The notes: generated from the sequence alone by a model not told the origin. DNA of 64,000 nt from Sorex araneus (GCF_027595985.1 NC_073305.1:115701759-115765758); one strand, 5' to 3'; numbered from the stretch's first letter, positions 9,987 to 21,164 are shown. Translations and numbers: made by a program.

Positions 9987-12900
9987 AGAGTGAGAGAGGG
10001 TGAGAGAGAGAGAGGAGAGGGACAGGAGAGAGAGAACTTGAATGTCAATGCAAACACAAACATGTGCTCCATTGGCAGTTCTTCAGGGACACTATCCTCT
10101 ATGGTCACTGGGAGTGACAGAGTGAGCCCAGAATCACTGCAGCTCTCAGCATCCTGCAAGGTCTGATTTTGGAGTGGGATTATTCTCTTTGTTCTAGGGT
10201 CTTCATTCCTTTTTTTCTCAGGGCAGGAAGACTCCCAAAAAAATGCTCCAGGGGTCACTCCTGGTAACACTTGACTTGCTTGTGCAGCTTTGAGTAATGC
10301 TGGCTGCTACAGGGATACACTTTTTTTTAAAATTTTTTGCTTTTTGGGTCATACCCAGCGATGCTTAGGAGTTGCTCCTGGCTATGAACTTAGGAATGAT
10401 TCCTGGCGGTGCCTAGGGGACCATATGGGATGCTGGGGATTGAACCCTGGTTGGCTGTGTGCAAGGCAAATGCCCTCTCTACTCCGATATCGCTCCTACA
10501 CCCCCCTTTTAAAAAAAATTGGTGAGGGGCCGGAGCGATAGCACAGCGGGTAGGGCATTTGCCTTGCATGCGGCCGACCCGGGTTCGATCCCCGGCATCC
10601 CATATGGTCCTCCAAGCGCCGTCAGGAGTAATTCCTGACTGCAAAGCCAGGAGTAACCCCTGAGCATCGCTGGGTATGACCCAAAAAGAAAAAAAAAAAA
10701 ATTGGTGAGTCCAGTGGTGCTTGGGGGCCACCAGGGCTAGAGGACTTGTGGTGCTGGGGATAGAACCTAGGACTTTGTACATGTAGCACTTGTCCTTTAG
10801 TACTTTGAGTAATCTGCCTGGCCTATACTCTTTTTTTTTTTTTTTTTGCTCTTAGGGTCACACCTGGCAATGTGCAGGGGTTAACTCCTGGCTCTGCACT
10901 CAGGAATAAATCCTGGTGGTTCTTGGGGGACCATATGGGATGCTCGGAATCGAACCTGGGTTGGCCGGTGAGCAAGGCAAACGCCCTACCCGCTGTGCTA
11001 TCACTTCAGCCCCATATGCTCTTATTTTTATAATTAAGCACTGCACTATAGCACTGTCGTCCCGTTGTTCATCGATTTGCTTGAGTAACCAGTAACGTCT
11101 CCATTGGGAGACTTGTTGTTACTGTTTTTGGCATATCGAATATGCCACAGGTAGCTTGCCAGGCTATGCTGTGTGGGCGCGATACTCTCGGTAGCTTGCC
11201 AGGCATGTCTTCAAAAATTATTTCTTATCAGTTTATATAAGCTATTTTTGTTTGTTTATAAGCCATACCCTGAGCTGTGCTCAGGGCTTACTCCTAACTT
11301 TTAAAAAAAATTTTGGCATTTTTTTCAGGTCACACCATGCAGGAATTACTTCTAGGGGTGCTCAGGTTGACAATATGGGATGCCGGGGATCAAACCTTGG
11401 TCAACTGAGTGCAAGACAGACACCCAACTCACTGTCCTATAGCGTTGGCCCCACTCTTGGCTTTTTGTTCAGAGATCACTGCTCGTGGGGTTCAGAGGAC
11501 CATATAGGGTACCAGATTGAACCTGGGTTTGCCACCTGCAAGGCAAGCACCATACTCACTTCACTATCACTCTGGCGTCAGGGAGATAGTACAGGGTTAA
11601 GGTATTTGCCTTGCATGTGGACCACCTGTGGTCATCCAAGTACCACCAGATGTGACCACTGAGCACCATTGGATGTGGCCCAAACCACCACCACTTTCTA
11701 AATGCTCTTTAAAAATAGTACCTGGGTAGTGCTGTGCAGACAGTCTGAAATGGAACAATTTATAAAGGCATTTCATAGGTGCTTTGCAACATTAGTAAAA
11801 TATTTGGTCCAGGACAACTTATCTTAATGCTAAAGTAGCTCGCATTTTAAATGTAATCTGATTTTCAGAGGTTATCTTTTTTCTGTCTTTCCTTACCTTC
11901 TGCAGCTTACTATAGAATAATACTGAGATTTTTCTGGACCTTTGATGCAGTACTATCACAGTGCAATGTATGGAAGACAGGAGCCATCTCTAATTCAGAA
12001 CCTTCTATGTTACTGGAAATTAGACTGAGTTGAATTGTGTATGAATTTCATGTGGCTAGGGTTGATTGAGCAGATTTCTCTTTTGGAAATGTTTTCGGGT
12101 CAGTCACTGTGTTACATAGTAATAGCTACAACTAACTCAAAAATGACTCTGTTAATTGCTCCAGAAGGTTTCTAGATTAATAAGTCCGTAGTGGGAACTA
12201 ATTTTGAATAGTGTAGCTGGGTAATTTTTAACTACCTATTAGGATTCTCTTCCTTTAGCAATGTTGGAAAAATCATTTACACTGATTTCTCATTTCTCAG
12301 TGTGACGGTGAAATTCTATGGAAAAACAGCTCATGCTGCTGCTTACCCCTGGGAAGGAGTGAATGCCTTAGATGCTGCAGTTCTTGCCTACAACAATATA
12401 TCTGCACTAAGACAGCAGATGAAGCCAACCTGGCGGGCTCATGGTATGGGTGCCAAGTCCCTGTGTAATAGATGTACTTACTGTGTTTCTAAGCACCACA
12501 TTTGAACTGTCTTAGAGCATCCTGAAATGAAAACAGACATTTTCAAATAGGATGTTATCTATAAGGGTGAGATAATCAATGTATCACTGTCATCCCGTTG
12601 TTCATCGATTTACTTGAGTAGGCACCAGTAACGTCTCTATACCTCCCAGCCCTGAGATTTTAGCAGCCTCTCTTTACTCGTCTTTCCCAATGATAGGAGG
12701 CTCTTTCAGGGTCAGGGGAATGAGACCTATAGTTATTGTTTTTGGCATATCGAATATGCCACGGGTAGCTTGCCAGGCTCTGCCCTTGCGGGCGGGATAC
12801 TCTCAGCAGCTTGCTGGGCTCCGAGAGATATGTGTGAATATACACATATATATTCACACATCAAATATATATATATATATATATTTAATGTGGCTAGGGG

Positions 12901-14146
12901 GGTCATTGAAAAAAATATATATATATTACTCTATGATTTGTTGCCTGCTGTCTGAACTCCATCAAATATGGTGTGGTAATTATGGAAAATGGGTAGGAAG
13001 TGTCTTATAATGTGTCCGGAAAGCAGCCTGGAGCGGGGCGGCGGTTGGGCAGTGGAGGTCAGCTGCCGGGGGTGGGTCCCTTGGGGCGGGGAGGGTTCTC
13101 ACCTGCCCCCCTCTGGGGCGCTCCCTGTAAAAACTGCCTGGCGCAGATTCCGGTGGCATGGCTGTGGGGGGTCATTTTATACTCCTGTCTGGAAGGAGCA
13201 GCCGTTGAGAGCTGGAGGGTGGCCAATGAGGAGGCAGGGTGTGGCAGGGTGAGGCTTATGGGTGTGATCCCTGGGTCACTGGAGATTGGGGGATAGTAGG
13301 CAAAGGGTCTCTTCTTCCGGGTCCATTGAGTCTAGAGTCACAAAATTCCGAATTATCTGGGTTCCGTTGGACTTCATTCATGTGTGAAGCTCAGCTGGAG
13401 CGTCTGGAGAGCGGCCTGGAGCGTGGGTGGTTGGGTAGTGGAGGTCGGCTGCAGGAGCTGGGTCCCTTGGGACGGGGAGGGCTCTCACCCGTCCCCCCTG
13501 GGGTGCCCTGAGTGAAAATAGCCTGGCGCGGAGTTTGAGGGCGAGATAGTAATCAGGATTGTGTAAAAGTTGGAATGGCCATTTTTCTTTCTTTTCTTTT
13601 CTTTTTTTTTTGGTTGTGGGGGGCTGCATCTGGGAGTGCTCAGGGCTTACTCCTGGCTCTGTACTCAGGGAAGGGAGCATTCCTGGTGGTGCTTGAGGGA
13701 TGAGATGGGGTGTTGGGGATCCAACCCACATTGGCTGCATGCAAGGCCAATGCCGTACCCACTATACTATCGTGTTAGTATAGTCTAGCCCCTGGAATGG
13801 TCATTTTTCCTTTTTAAGAATGGCTTCATACTTCCTGTGGGTGTTTGAAAGTTATTTGTATCAAGTACTGTTGACCCTGAATAATATTTTTTAAAATATA
13901 CATACATAATAAAGTCCTGTCTTGAAAGTGTTTTAAGTTTATTTCTTTATGATTTGGAAAACAATTATATTTTTATTTATTTAGGTTTTTGGGTCACACC
14001 TGGCAGTGCTCAGGGCTTACTTCTAGCTCAGCACTCAAGGATCACTTCTGGTGGGTTCTGGACACCATATGGAGTACCAGAGGTTGAACCTGGGTCAGCC
14101 ACATGGAAGGCAAGTGCCCTACCCTCTGTACTATTGTTCCAGCCCA

Positions 14147-14178
<32 letters not shown>

Positions 14179-16380
14179 TTTTTTTCCTTTTTGGGTCACA
14201 CCTGGCGATGCTCAGGGTTTCCTCCTGGCTCATGCACTCAGAAATTACTCCTGACAGTGCTCGGGGGACAATATGGGATGCTGGAAATCAAACCCAGGTG
14301 TGCCACATGCAAGGCAAATGCCCTACCCGCTGTGCTATTGCTCCAGTCCCCCAATATATTTATATATATATATATTTTTTTTCTTTTTTCTTTTTGGGTC
14401 ACACCCAGCGATGCACAGGGGTCACTCCTGGCTCTGCACTCAGGAATTACCCCTGGTGGTGCTCAGGGATCATATGGGATGCTGGGAATCGAACCCGGGT
14501 CGGCCGAGTGCAAGGCAAATGCCCTTCACTGTGCTATCACTCCAGCCCCCCCCCCTCTCTCTCTATATATATATATACACACATATATATATATTTGCTT
14601 TTTAAAATATATATTTGCTTTTTGGGTCACACCTGGCGATGCACAGGGGTTACTCCTGGCTTTGCACTCAGGAATTACTCCTGGCGGTGCTCAGGGGACC
14701 ATATGGGATGCTGGGAATCGAACCCGGGTTGGCCGCGTGCAAGGCAAACGCCCTGCCTGCTGTACTATTGCTTCGGCCCCCATCCCCAATATATTTTTAC
14801 TATCTGTTTTTTACCTGGTTTTGCTGCAGGTAAAGAATTTTGCAGTTTCATTATAAATTAAAATCATTTTGTAATTCATTTATGCCAATTTCTTTTTTTT
14901 CCCACTTTAAACACTGGTTTACAAAGTTGCTCATGATGATTTATTACAGATATTCAGTACTCCAAGCCCAATCCCACCACCACTGTGACCCTCTCTCTAA
15001 AACTTTCTCAGTCACCCTTCAAGCCTACCCCCATAGCAGGCCCCAAATAATTTATTTTATATTGCTTGTTACCATTAAATTGTTATAATCAATTTCTTGC
15101 CTTTGTTTCTTTAAAAGGACAAATGATGTGTAGAAATAATACGTTTTAAAATTAGGCTTGTATAAAAACAGATTTCCATTTCTCCCCTAGTTATTACTTG
15201 TAAATAGATAAATCTTTATTCCTTGAGTAGTACCAGGTAAATGCTTCCCCCCCATCATGAGGCATTTGTTTTGTTTTGGGTAACACCCAGTGATGCTCAG
15301 GGGTTTTCCTGGCTCTACTTTCAGAAACCACTCCTGGCAGTGCTTAGAGGACCACATGGGATCATGGGGATTGAACCACATGCAAGGCAAGCGCCCTCTC
15401 TGCTATATTGCCTATAACACTAGTCCCCAGATAAATGCTTACATTTTTTTTTTATTATTCAACGTTGTGGTTGGAGAGATATACAGCGGGTATGGCGTTT
15501 GTCTTTGCTTGCAGCTGACCCAGGTTCAGTCCCTTGAACATTATTCCATATGGTTCCCCCAAGCCTTACAGGAGTGATCTCTGAGTGCACAGTATTATTT
15601 TTGTGTTTGGGGACCATACCTGGTGGTGCTCAGGGCCATTCCCAGCTCGGTGCAAGGAACTAGCCTTTTTTTTTTTTTTTTTTTGCCTTTTGGGTCACAC
15701 CCAGCAATGCACAAGGGTTATTCCTGGCTCTGCACTCAGGAATTATTCTTAGCTCAGGGGACCATATGGGATGCTGGGAATCAAACCCAGGTCGGCCGCG
15801 TGCAAGGCAGTTGCCTTACCTGTTATGCTATCGCACCTGCTCCTGCTTTTGACTCTTTACTCAGGAATTACTCCTGGTGGTGTTCAGGAGACCATATAAA
15901 GATGCTAGGGATCGAATCCGGGTCAGCCACAAGCAAGGCAAATGCCTTACACATTGTACTATCCCTTCAGCCCTTCTTTGTGAATATAATTGGCTAGGAA
16001 ACATCATGGATGTATTTAAGTTTAAAGAAATTGTTTCCAAATTCAGTTCTGATAATTTGGTTCTTTTCTTAGGTATAATAAAAAATGGTGGAGTAAAGCC
16101 CAATATCATTCCCTCTTATACGGAATTAATATATTACTTCCGTGCCCCCTCAATGAGAGAACTTCCAATTTTGACCAAAAAAGCAGAAGATTGCTTCAGA
16201 GCTGCAGCTTTGGCCACAGGGTGCACGGTAAGACTCCTCTCCTCTCATCACCCCAGTTTCCTGAGAGCCAGGACTTTTCCTCTTTAGTTTCTTTTATTTC
16301 TTTTTTTTTTTAATTGAGTAATAGATACACAGGTACAAAGTTCTCACCAAAGTACATTTCCCACCACCAGTTGCCCTGGG

Positions 16381-16415
<35 letters not shown>

Positions 16416-19400
16416 TCTCTCCCTCCCTCTCCATTTCTCCATTTCTTTTGGGCATTATAGTTTGCAGTACAGATACTGAAAGTTTATCATGTACTTACTT
16501 TAAATGCTCGATTCTTTTCCAGAGTGATCATATCTAACTTTTCAGACTTTTTATATTCTGACAGTGTTATCTGATTATCAAAGAATATGATTTTTTTAAG
16601 TGGGATTTGTACCTGATTGTGCTCAGGGCTTCTGGCTCTGCTTAGGAATCATTCCTGGTAGGAATTGGGAAACCATCCGAGGGATTGGGGATTGAATCTG
16701 ATTCAGTCGTATGCAAGGCAAGTGCCTTACCTGCTGTATTATTGTTCCAATATCTACTATTTTTAACTTAGATGCTGCTAAGAATAGAAGCAATGTATTT
16801 TTACCATTTTATAATTGGCTTTAGCTAATATTATTGGAATTAGTTTGAGAGAATAATTCCTTTCGATTTCATTAAGGTTAAATCTGTAAATCTTAGCTGG
16901 GCACATATAAATTACTTGTTTTTTCATACATTGAAATTAATAAATAAGGACTATAGTCAACTCTTTGTCCTTATAAATCACCTTTCCCTTTAGGGTGTTT
17001 TTGTATTTTTCAGATGAATGTTGTCAGTTGTTGGTTTGAATGTTAAACATTAGTAAAGCTTAATTTCTTTCATTTAGAGACTGTATCCCATAGTACTGGT
17101 CATCCAAGTGTGGTTTTACTTGGATGTGCCAAATAAATATTGGATATTGTTCTAGCTCTCTCCACACCCTGTTTAGATGACTTAAGTTTAAATTCACCAA
17201 CTAGTAGAGCTTGGTGACATGGGGTGTGATATATCAATGACTATGAGATTATATATATATGTATATATATACACATACAAATATGTATATGTATAAACAT
17301 AAAGGAGGGCCATAGAGATAATACAGTGGGTAGGGGGTTTGCTTTACATGTGGCTGACCTGGGTTTGATTCCTCACACCATGTTTGGTCCTCTGAACTCA
17401 AGAGTGATCCTTGAGCACAGTGCCAGTAGTAAGTTCTGAGCATTGCCTGGTTATGGCCCCAAAATAAAATTAAAGGAGATAGGCTTTTGGAACTCTCAGA
17501 AAATAGAGGTATTGTTAAGGTAAAAAAATTAATTGAACTTTTATTTGGAAGGGGGGACTAGGCCCACTTTAAGTCTCTCTCTGTTTTAAACTATTACAAT
17601 CTTGAAAATTAGTAAATTTGGCTTTTTCATGTCAGAATTGTTTTATGTTTTTTAACTAGGTAGAAATTAAAGGTGAAGCACATGATTATTACAATGTTCT
17701 TCCCAATAAGAGCCTGTGGAAAGCCTACATGGAAAATGGAGAAAAGCTCGGAATAGATTTCATTTCGGAAGATGCAATGTTGAATGGTCCTTCAGGTAAC
17801 TACATTCTTTCATACATATTGAGCTATTTGAGAAAGAGAAATAACTGGTTTTTTTGAGTGGTCTTGTAGGCAGGGAGGTGCAATTAATACTTTCATTTTT
17901 TTGTGAATTTAATGATTAGGGGAAAGATACCCACAGTGGGGAAAAGGTAGTACCAGACAGTTAAGTTACAGAATTCAGAAATGGGTGTCTAGAATTAGCA
18001 GTTCAGAATTTGGAAGAGGGTAGATGTTCATAGTATGTTAGAATTGGTCTCCTGTGATGTGTAAGGGCTGGAGGGGGGAGTACGGGAACCCATTTATAGA
18101 CTTGTATGTAAGGAGAGTTTGTATAATATGATGCAAATTTAAACAAAAAAAAACACTTTGGTAAATGTAGAATGTCAGATGAACAGATTACTTTTTAGCA
18201 ATAATCTACCTTTTCTACATTATATCTATGTCTAGTATTTAAATTTGCTCGGCTCAGTATTTAATTTTCTAGAATTTTAATTAACTCTGGGATTACAATA
18301 AGTAGGATTCCAATATAATTACATAGGATATTTTTTAGTCTCTGAGAAGTAACAACTATGAGAATGTAATCATAAATGAATTAGAGGTTTTGTAGTATTT
18401 TTTTTCCTTTTAAAAATTTGTTACTGGGCTGGAGAGATACCTGAGTGCTTGATTGCATGTAGGAGGTCGAGTCTAGTCCCTTGCACCACATGGTACCCCA
18501 GGCACTACCAGGAGTGATCCTTGAACACAGAGCAGGGAGTAACCCATAAGTACCAACAGGTGTGGCCCAGACCTCCACTCTCCAAAATAAATAAAGGCAT
18601 AGGGCCTGAGAGATAGTACAGCAGGTAGGTGTACTTGCCGTGCATGTGGCCAACCTGGCTTCGATCCCCAGCATCCTCTCTGGCCCCCGGAGCACCGGAG
18701 TGATTCCTGAATGTAGAGCCAGGAATAACCCCTGAACATCGCTGGGTGTGACTCAAAAACCAAAAATAAATAAATAAAGGCATGTTACTCATATAGTTGA
18801 ATGTTAGTGACATCTTTCCCCAAATACAATTGATGTGGATTGAAAAGAATATGGTGATAAAAATAGAGTGTTTACATTGAGATGAGGAATCCAAAGGAAA
18901 AGCAGATATGGTGGGTAGATATAAACTAGTACATTTCATTTGAATCACTTAGAAGATTTATTTCCAAGTAGAGCTGTCTGGCAGCTTATTAAATACAGAA
19001 TTCCCTAAAGATACTCTAGGTTGGAGATGTAGGGACTGTTGATGTGTGTGAGGTCATTGGGAATGTGGGTGGTGAGAAGGTTGCCCAGAGCACCCGGAGG
19101 GAGAGTTCCAGTGTTGAAGCGTCCCCTGCTCTTTGGAGATGGGCAGACGCAGCAGCCCTGAAACAGTGACCAGACAGGTGGAGGAGCCTGGGAATTCAAA
19201 GGAGTAGGGAATTTCCAGAAGGAAGGGAGCAGGACACGGTGTTGGCTCCCATGGAGATGGAGAGGAGATGTGTGATCTAGTGTAAAAATCCACGGCTATC
19301 TTTTTATTTTTCCAAGGGTCTACTGATTTTGGAAACGTCAGTTTTGTAGTTCCTGGGATTCATCCTTATTTCTCCATTGGATCTAGTGCCTTGAATCACA

Positions 19401-19984
19401 CAGAGGAGTACACTGCAGCTGCAGGTAAGTGATCCTGGACGCGGCAGTTCTGGCTGGGCTCTCTTTTGTAGTGGGGCCTTTCCTTGTGTTCGGTTGAGTC
19501 TGTTATTTCATTGTCAAACATCCCCTCCAATGACAGTACTCACGCCACTGGGTGGGGGGCAACTGGAGAAGCAAATCAAACCCGGAAGTCGGTAAATCTA
19601 TCCATAATGATTCACTGTGGATGTATATTTGTGTTTTTTTTTTCTTTTTGGGTCACACCCAGCAATGCTCAGGGGTTACTCCTGGTTTTGCACTCAGAAA
19701 TTATTCCAGGCAGTGCTTGGGGGACCATATGGGATGCCGGGGATCAAACCCGGGTCGGCCGCGTGCAAGGCAAACGCTCTACCGGCTGTGCTATCGCTCC
19801 GGCCCCATGGATGTATATTTATGTTTTAGGATCGCAGGAAGCCCAGTTCTACACTTTGCGCACTGCCAAGGCTCTGGCAATGACTGCATTGGATGTCGTT
19901 TTTAAACCAGAGTTACTAGAGAGGATCCAAGAAGACTTTAAATCGAAACTTCAAGAAGAGGACTTCTTAACCACAGTGGACTGA
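6464..19984 (+). CDS. PM20D2: PM20D2 gene (seven coding exons, 433 aa): M20 beta-alanyl-lysine dipeptidase
   Basis: Seven exons at 6464-6919, 9181-9329, 12301-12443, 16073-16227, 17660-17795, 19317-19424 and 19830-19984 join in frame to 1302 nt (433 aa plus TGA); human is 436 aa by recollection. All introns are GT-AG. The protein is an M20-family metallopeptidase: EYDALP (110-115), the metal-site motif GHACGHN (118-124), [11 protein letters not shown] (157-167, with the Glu-Glu pair at 161-162) and AHPS (His186), followed by a dimerisation/lid domain and a C-terminal return to the catalytic domain. The known role of the family member is hydrolysis of beta-alanyl-lysine, beta-alanyl-ornithine and GABA-lysine, repairing side products of carnosine synthase in the cytosol. 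No signal peptide or membrane segment is seen. The start at 6464 was chosen because MKPG...PVEGG matches the human N-terminus and has A at -3. The gene is intact. Its introns carry many SINEs. Confidence 0.97.
6955..7460 (+). repeat. GC-rich minisatellite in PM20D2 intron 1
   Basis: Degenerate tandem units of about 50 bp built on a core like gtgcacgggtggcaccgagc, starting 35 bp after the exon 1 donor. A higher-order period of about 155 bp is visible (gtgccagcct at 7016 and 7171). About nine core copies are present. Open reading frames across it in several frames are by-products of the stop-poor composition. Confidence 0.85.
7461..9180 (+). other. PM20D2 intron 1, mostly unique sequence
   Basis: After the minisatellite the composition falls to ordinary A/T-rich intron. 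I see no SINE, LTR or conserved gene segment here, which is unusual for this window. Confidence 0.6.
9181..9329 (+). CDS. PM20D2: PM20D2 coding exon 2
   Basis: 149 nt after acceptor ttctag, ending with two bases of Asp202 at donor gtaagt. It carries [11 protein letters not shown] and the [10 protein letters not shown] segment, which include metal ligands and the general-base Glu region typical of M20 enzymes. Confidence 0.97.
9905..10030 (+). repeat. (AG)n microsatellite
   Basis: About 110 bp of GA repeat, with imperfections after 9982, in PM20D2 intron 2. Confidence 0.95.
10318..10505 (-). mobile_element. Antisense short SINE
   Basis: Starts with a T-run and gctttttgggtcataccc and ends cgctcctac. 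The opposite-strand SINE at 10527 makes an inverted pair 20 bp apart. Confidence 0.9.
10527..10703 (+). mobile_element. Sense short SINE, near consensus
   Basis: Head ggggccggagcgatagcaca and box B GGTTCGATCCC. Tail acccaaaaagaaaaa. Close to an intact Pol III promoter. Confidence 0.95.
10830..11205 (-). mobile_element. Antisense short SINE (10830-11014) and truncated long variant (11041-11205)
   Basis: The first ends cacttcagcccc. The second has tcatcgatttgcttgag and ggcatatcgaatatgcc but lacks the head. Confidence 0.85.
11255..11690. mobile_element. Cluster of old SINE fragments
   Basis: Antisense pieces at 11255-11300, 11309-11452 and 11453-11576, then a sense piece at 11578-11690. All are diverged. 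Confidence 0.65.
11691..12300 (+). other. PM20D2 intron 2, unique end
   Basis: A/T-rich sequence without recognisable repeats, leading to the exon 3 acceptor. Confidence 0.55.
12301..12443 (+). CDS. PM20D2: PM20D2 coding exon 3
   Basis: 143 nt between acceptor tttctcag and donor gtatgg. It encodes the start of the lid/dimerisation domain, [12 protein letters not shown] through KPTWRAH. The His in this motif contributes to the active site across the dimer in related M20 enzymes. Confidence 0.97.
12578..12831 (-). mobile_element. Antisense SINE body with the composite-type extra segment
   Basis: Includes ccctgagattttagcagcc and ctttactcgtctttccc, which also occur in the 3' part of the composite elements at 3600, 25700 and 59130. 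The tRNA head is missing; (AT)n follows. Confidence 0.7.
12832..12925. repeat. (AT)n tract with 12-bp hairpin
   Basis: tgtgtgaatata (12831-12842) and tatattcacaca (12849-12860) are perfect inverted arms. (AT)n stretches follow. Confidence 0.8.
13010..13540 (-). repeat. GC-rich tandem ~390-bp unit (P-Q-P)
   Basis: Segments 13017-13145 and 13405-13535 are about 80% alike (gcctggagcg, gtcccttggg, ggggagggctctcac, gcctggcgc). They are separated by a different module at 13185-13400. The same modules form the 5' part of the composite elements. Reverse strand has tataaaat near 13178. Confidence 0.7.
13595..13793 (-). mobile_element. Antisense SINE, diverged
   Basis: Starts with a T-run; gctcagggcttactcctgg and tactatcgtg are recognisable. 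Confidence 0.75.
13980..14783 (-). mobile_element. Four antisense short SINEs in a row
   Basis: Copies at about 13980-14146, 14172-14351, 14375-14553 and 14605-14783. They all point the same way and are separated by (AT)n or (TA/CA)n tracts that sit at their A-tail ends. Confidence 0.92.
14784..15255 (+). other. PM20D2 intron 3, unique stretch
   Basis: No recognisable gene or young repeat; A/T-rich. Confidence 0.5.
15258..15975. mobile_element. SINE cluster before PM20D2 exon 4
   Basis: Antisense copies at 15258-15427, 15662-15846 and 15848-15975, and a sense copy at 15465-15590. The last ends about 100 bp before the exon 4 acceptor. Confidence 0.85.
16073..16227 (+). CDS. PM20D2: PM20D2 coding exon 4
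   Basis: 155 nt between acceptor ttttcttag and donor gtaaga. It completes a split Gly and then encodes [13 protein letters not shown] to AAALATGCT, the strongly conserved middle of the lid domain. Confidence 0.97.
16287..16445 (-). mobile_element. L1-type 3'-end relic with (CA)n
   Basis: Reverse complement resembles the L1 3' UTR (gggaaatgtac region). A (CA)n run lies at 16384-16414. Confidence 0.5.
16590..16752 (-). mobile_element. Old antisense SINE
   Basis: gattgtgctcagggcttctgg and gtatgcaaggcaagtgcc survive. Confidence 0.65.
17249..17475 (+). mobile_element. (AT)n tract and sense SINE
   Basis: TATA-type repeat at 17249-17300, then a sense SINE (ggccatagagataatacag) to 17475. Confidence 0.75.
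17660..17795 (+). CDS. PM20D2: PM20D2 coding exon 5
   Basis: 136 nt between acceptor taactag and donor gtaact, encoding [16 protein letters not shown] to MLNGPS with a split Gly at the end. Phases match the neighbouring exons. Confidence 0.97.
18425..18775 (+). mobile_element. Two sense SINEs in tandem
   Basis: 18425-18592 is older; 18600-18775 has the head gggcctgagagatagtaca and an AAATAAATAAA tail. Confidence 0.85.
19317..19424 (+). CDS. PM20D2: PM20D2 coding exon 6
   Basis: 108 nt between acceptor ttccaag and donor gtaagt. It encodes [18 protein letters not shown], the segment returning to the catalytic domain, then [11 protein letters not shown]. Confidence 0.97.
19637..19806 (-). mobile_element. 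Antisense SINE next to the PM20D2 exon 7 acceptor
   Basis: Flanked by tggatgtatattt at 19618-19630 and 19808-19820. The right copy runs directly into the tgttttag acceptor at 19829. Confidence 0.95.
19830..19984 (+). CDS. PM20D2: PM20D2 coding exon 7 and stop
   Basis: 155 nt from acceptor tgttttag to TGA at 19982-19984, encoding [23 protein letters not shown] to the C-terminus. An antisense SINE ends about 20 bp before the acceptor (see findings). The last exon base before that SINE's target duplicate is unaffected. Confidence 0.96.
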
Positions 19985-20504
19985 CGGAAGATTTAGGAAC
20001 TGCTTCTGGATTAAGTCACAACATTTTCCCCTCAGTCTTTTATTTTAATGAAGGAGGAGGGCGCGTGTGTTCTTCTGTCTTAAAAGATCCAGATACTTCA
20101 CCCTGAGAAGTAAGGGCAGGATGTGGGGAAAGCACGTGACCTCATAGATACAACAAAACTTTCACAAATCTCTGCTGGAGTTGCAGTAATTAGGATCAAG
20201 CTTGTGATGGATTTCTTCTTCCCCCACTCCCCTACCCTGTGCCACGGATTGAACTCAGGCATATGCTGGTATTTCTTACTGTGGATGCACGCTTCATTAT
20301 CATAGTGATAATGTTTCATAAATCCATGTCTGTGTCTCAAAAGAGCCAAGCCTTATATTTCAAGCCTTATATTCAGAATTGACATATGGAAAAATGCTTT
20401 GGCACTGGATGGCAAAATGATTCTATAGTTTTAAGATTAGTGTTTTGATTTAATTCTGATTTTAGGGAAGTTTTATTTTAATTATCTGGCTATTTCCATA
20501 CTGG

Positions 20505-20625
20505 TTTAGAGCAGCATTTCTCAAAGTTTCATCCATGAACAGGACCTGGCCTATCAGGTCCACGGATCCAGTACACTGTGGACCTGTGGTTGAAACCCAC
20601 TGGTATAGAGGATCATGGAATGGAA
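20505..20625. mobile_element. Possible ancient hAT-type fragment
   Basis: gcatttctcaaagtttcatcc and ggttgaaacccactgg resemble terminal parts of mammalian Charlie-like elements. Weak call from memory of the family. Confidence 0.3.
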
Positions 20626-20629
20626 TGGA

Positions 20630-20863
20630 AGGATCTCGTTGCTCATTGATTTGTTCGAGCGGGCTCCAGTAACGTCTCTCATTGAGAGACTTATTGTTAC
20701 TGTTTTTGGCATATCCAATACGCACGGGTAGCTTGCCAGGCTCTGCCGTGCGGTTGCGATACTCTCGGTAGCTTGCCTGACTCTCCAAGAGGGGCGGAGG
20801 AATCGAACACGGGTCAGCCGCGTGAAAGGCGAATGCCCTACCGCTGTGCTATCGCTCCAGCCC
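20630..20863 (-). mobile_element. Antisense long-variant SINE
   Basis: Complete head complement (tgctatcgctccagccc) and body. Confidence 0.92.
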
Positions 20864-21164
20864 ATAGAGAATCATAAAAGTAGTTTTTGTTTTTTTTTTT
20901 AAATCACAAAAGCCTTTTTCTAAATCATAGAAGGAGGCTTTTTCTACACCTTTGGACGGGACTTTGCCTGTTGACCGGTATACAGATCTGGTTATAATGT
21001 GAACCGATGGATGAAGTGCACTGTTTTTGAGAATCATAAAAGTAGCTTTTTTCTTGGTATGTACCATGGGGGCGCAGGGAGAGGAAGGGGTTAGATATCA
21101 AAACTGCTGTAGAAAACTCTAAACTTAAAAAATACTTTAGTTTTAATATTTGAAGGAATATGAA

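Noticed and set aside
10527-10610. Possible true tRNA gene at a SINE head
   Set aside because: Box A and B are present but no full cloverleaf or acceptor stem follows; the segment continues into the SINE body, as in many other copies.
13954-14861. 300-aa and 252-aa ORFs in PM20D2 intron 3
   Set aside because: They run through four antisense SINEs; recurrent phrases such as [17 protein letters not shown] are SINE translations seen all over the window.
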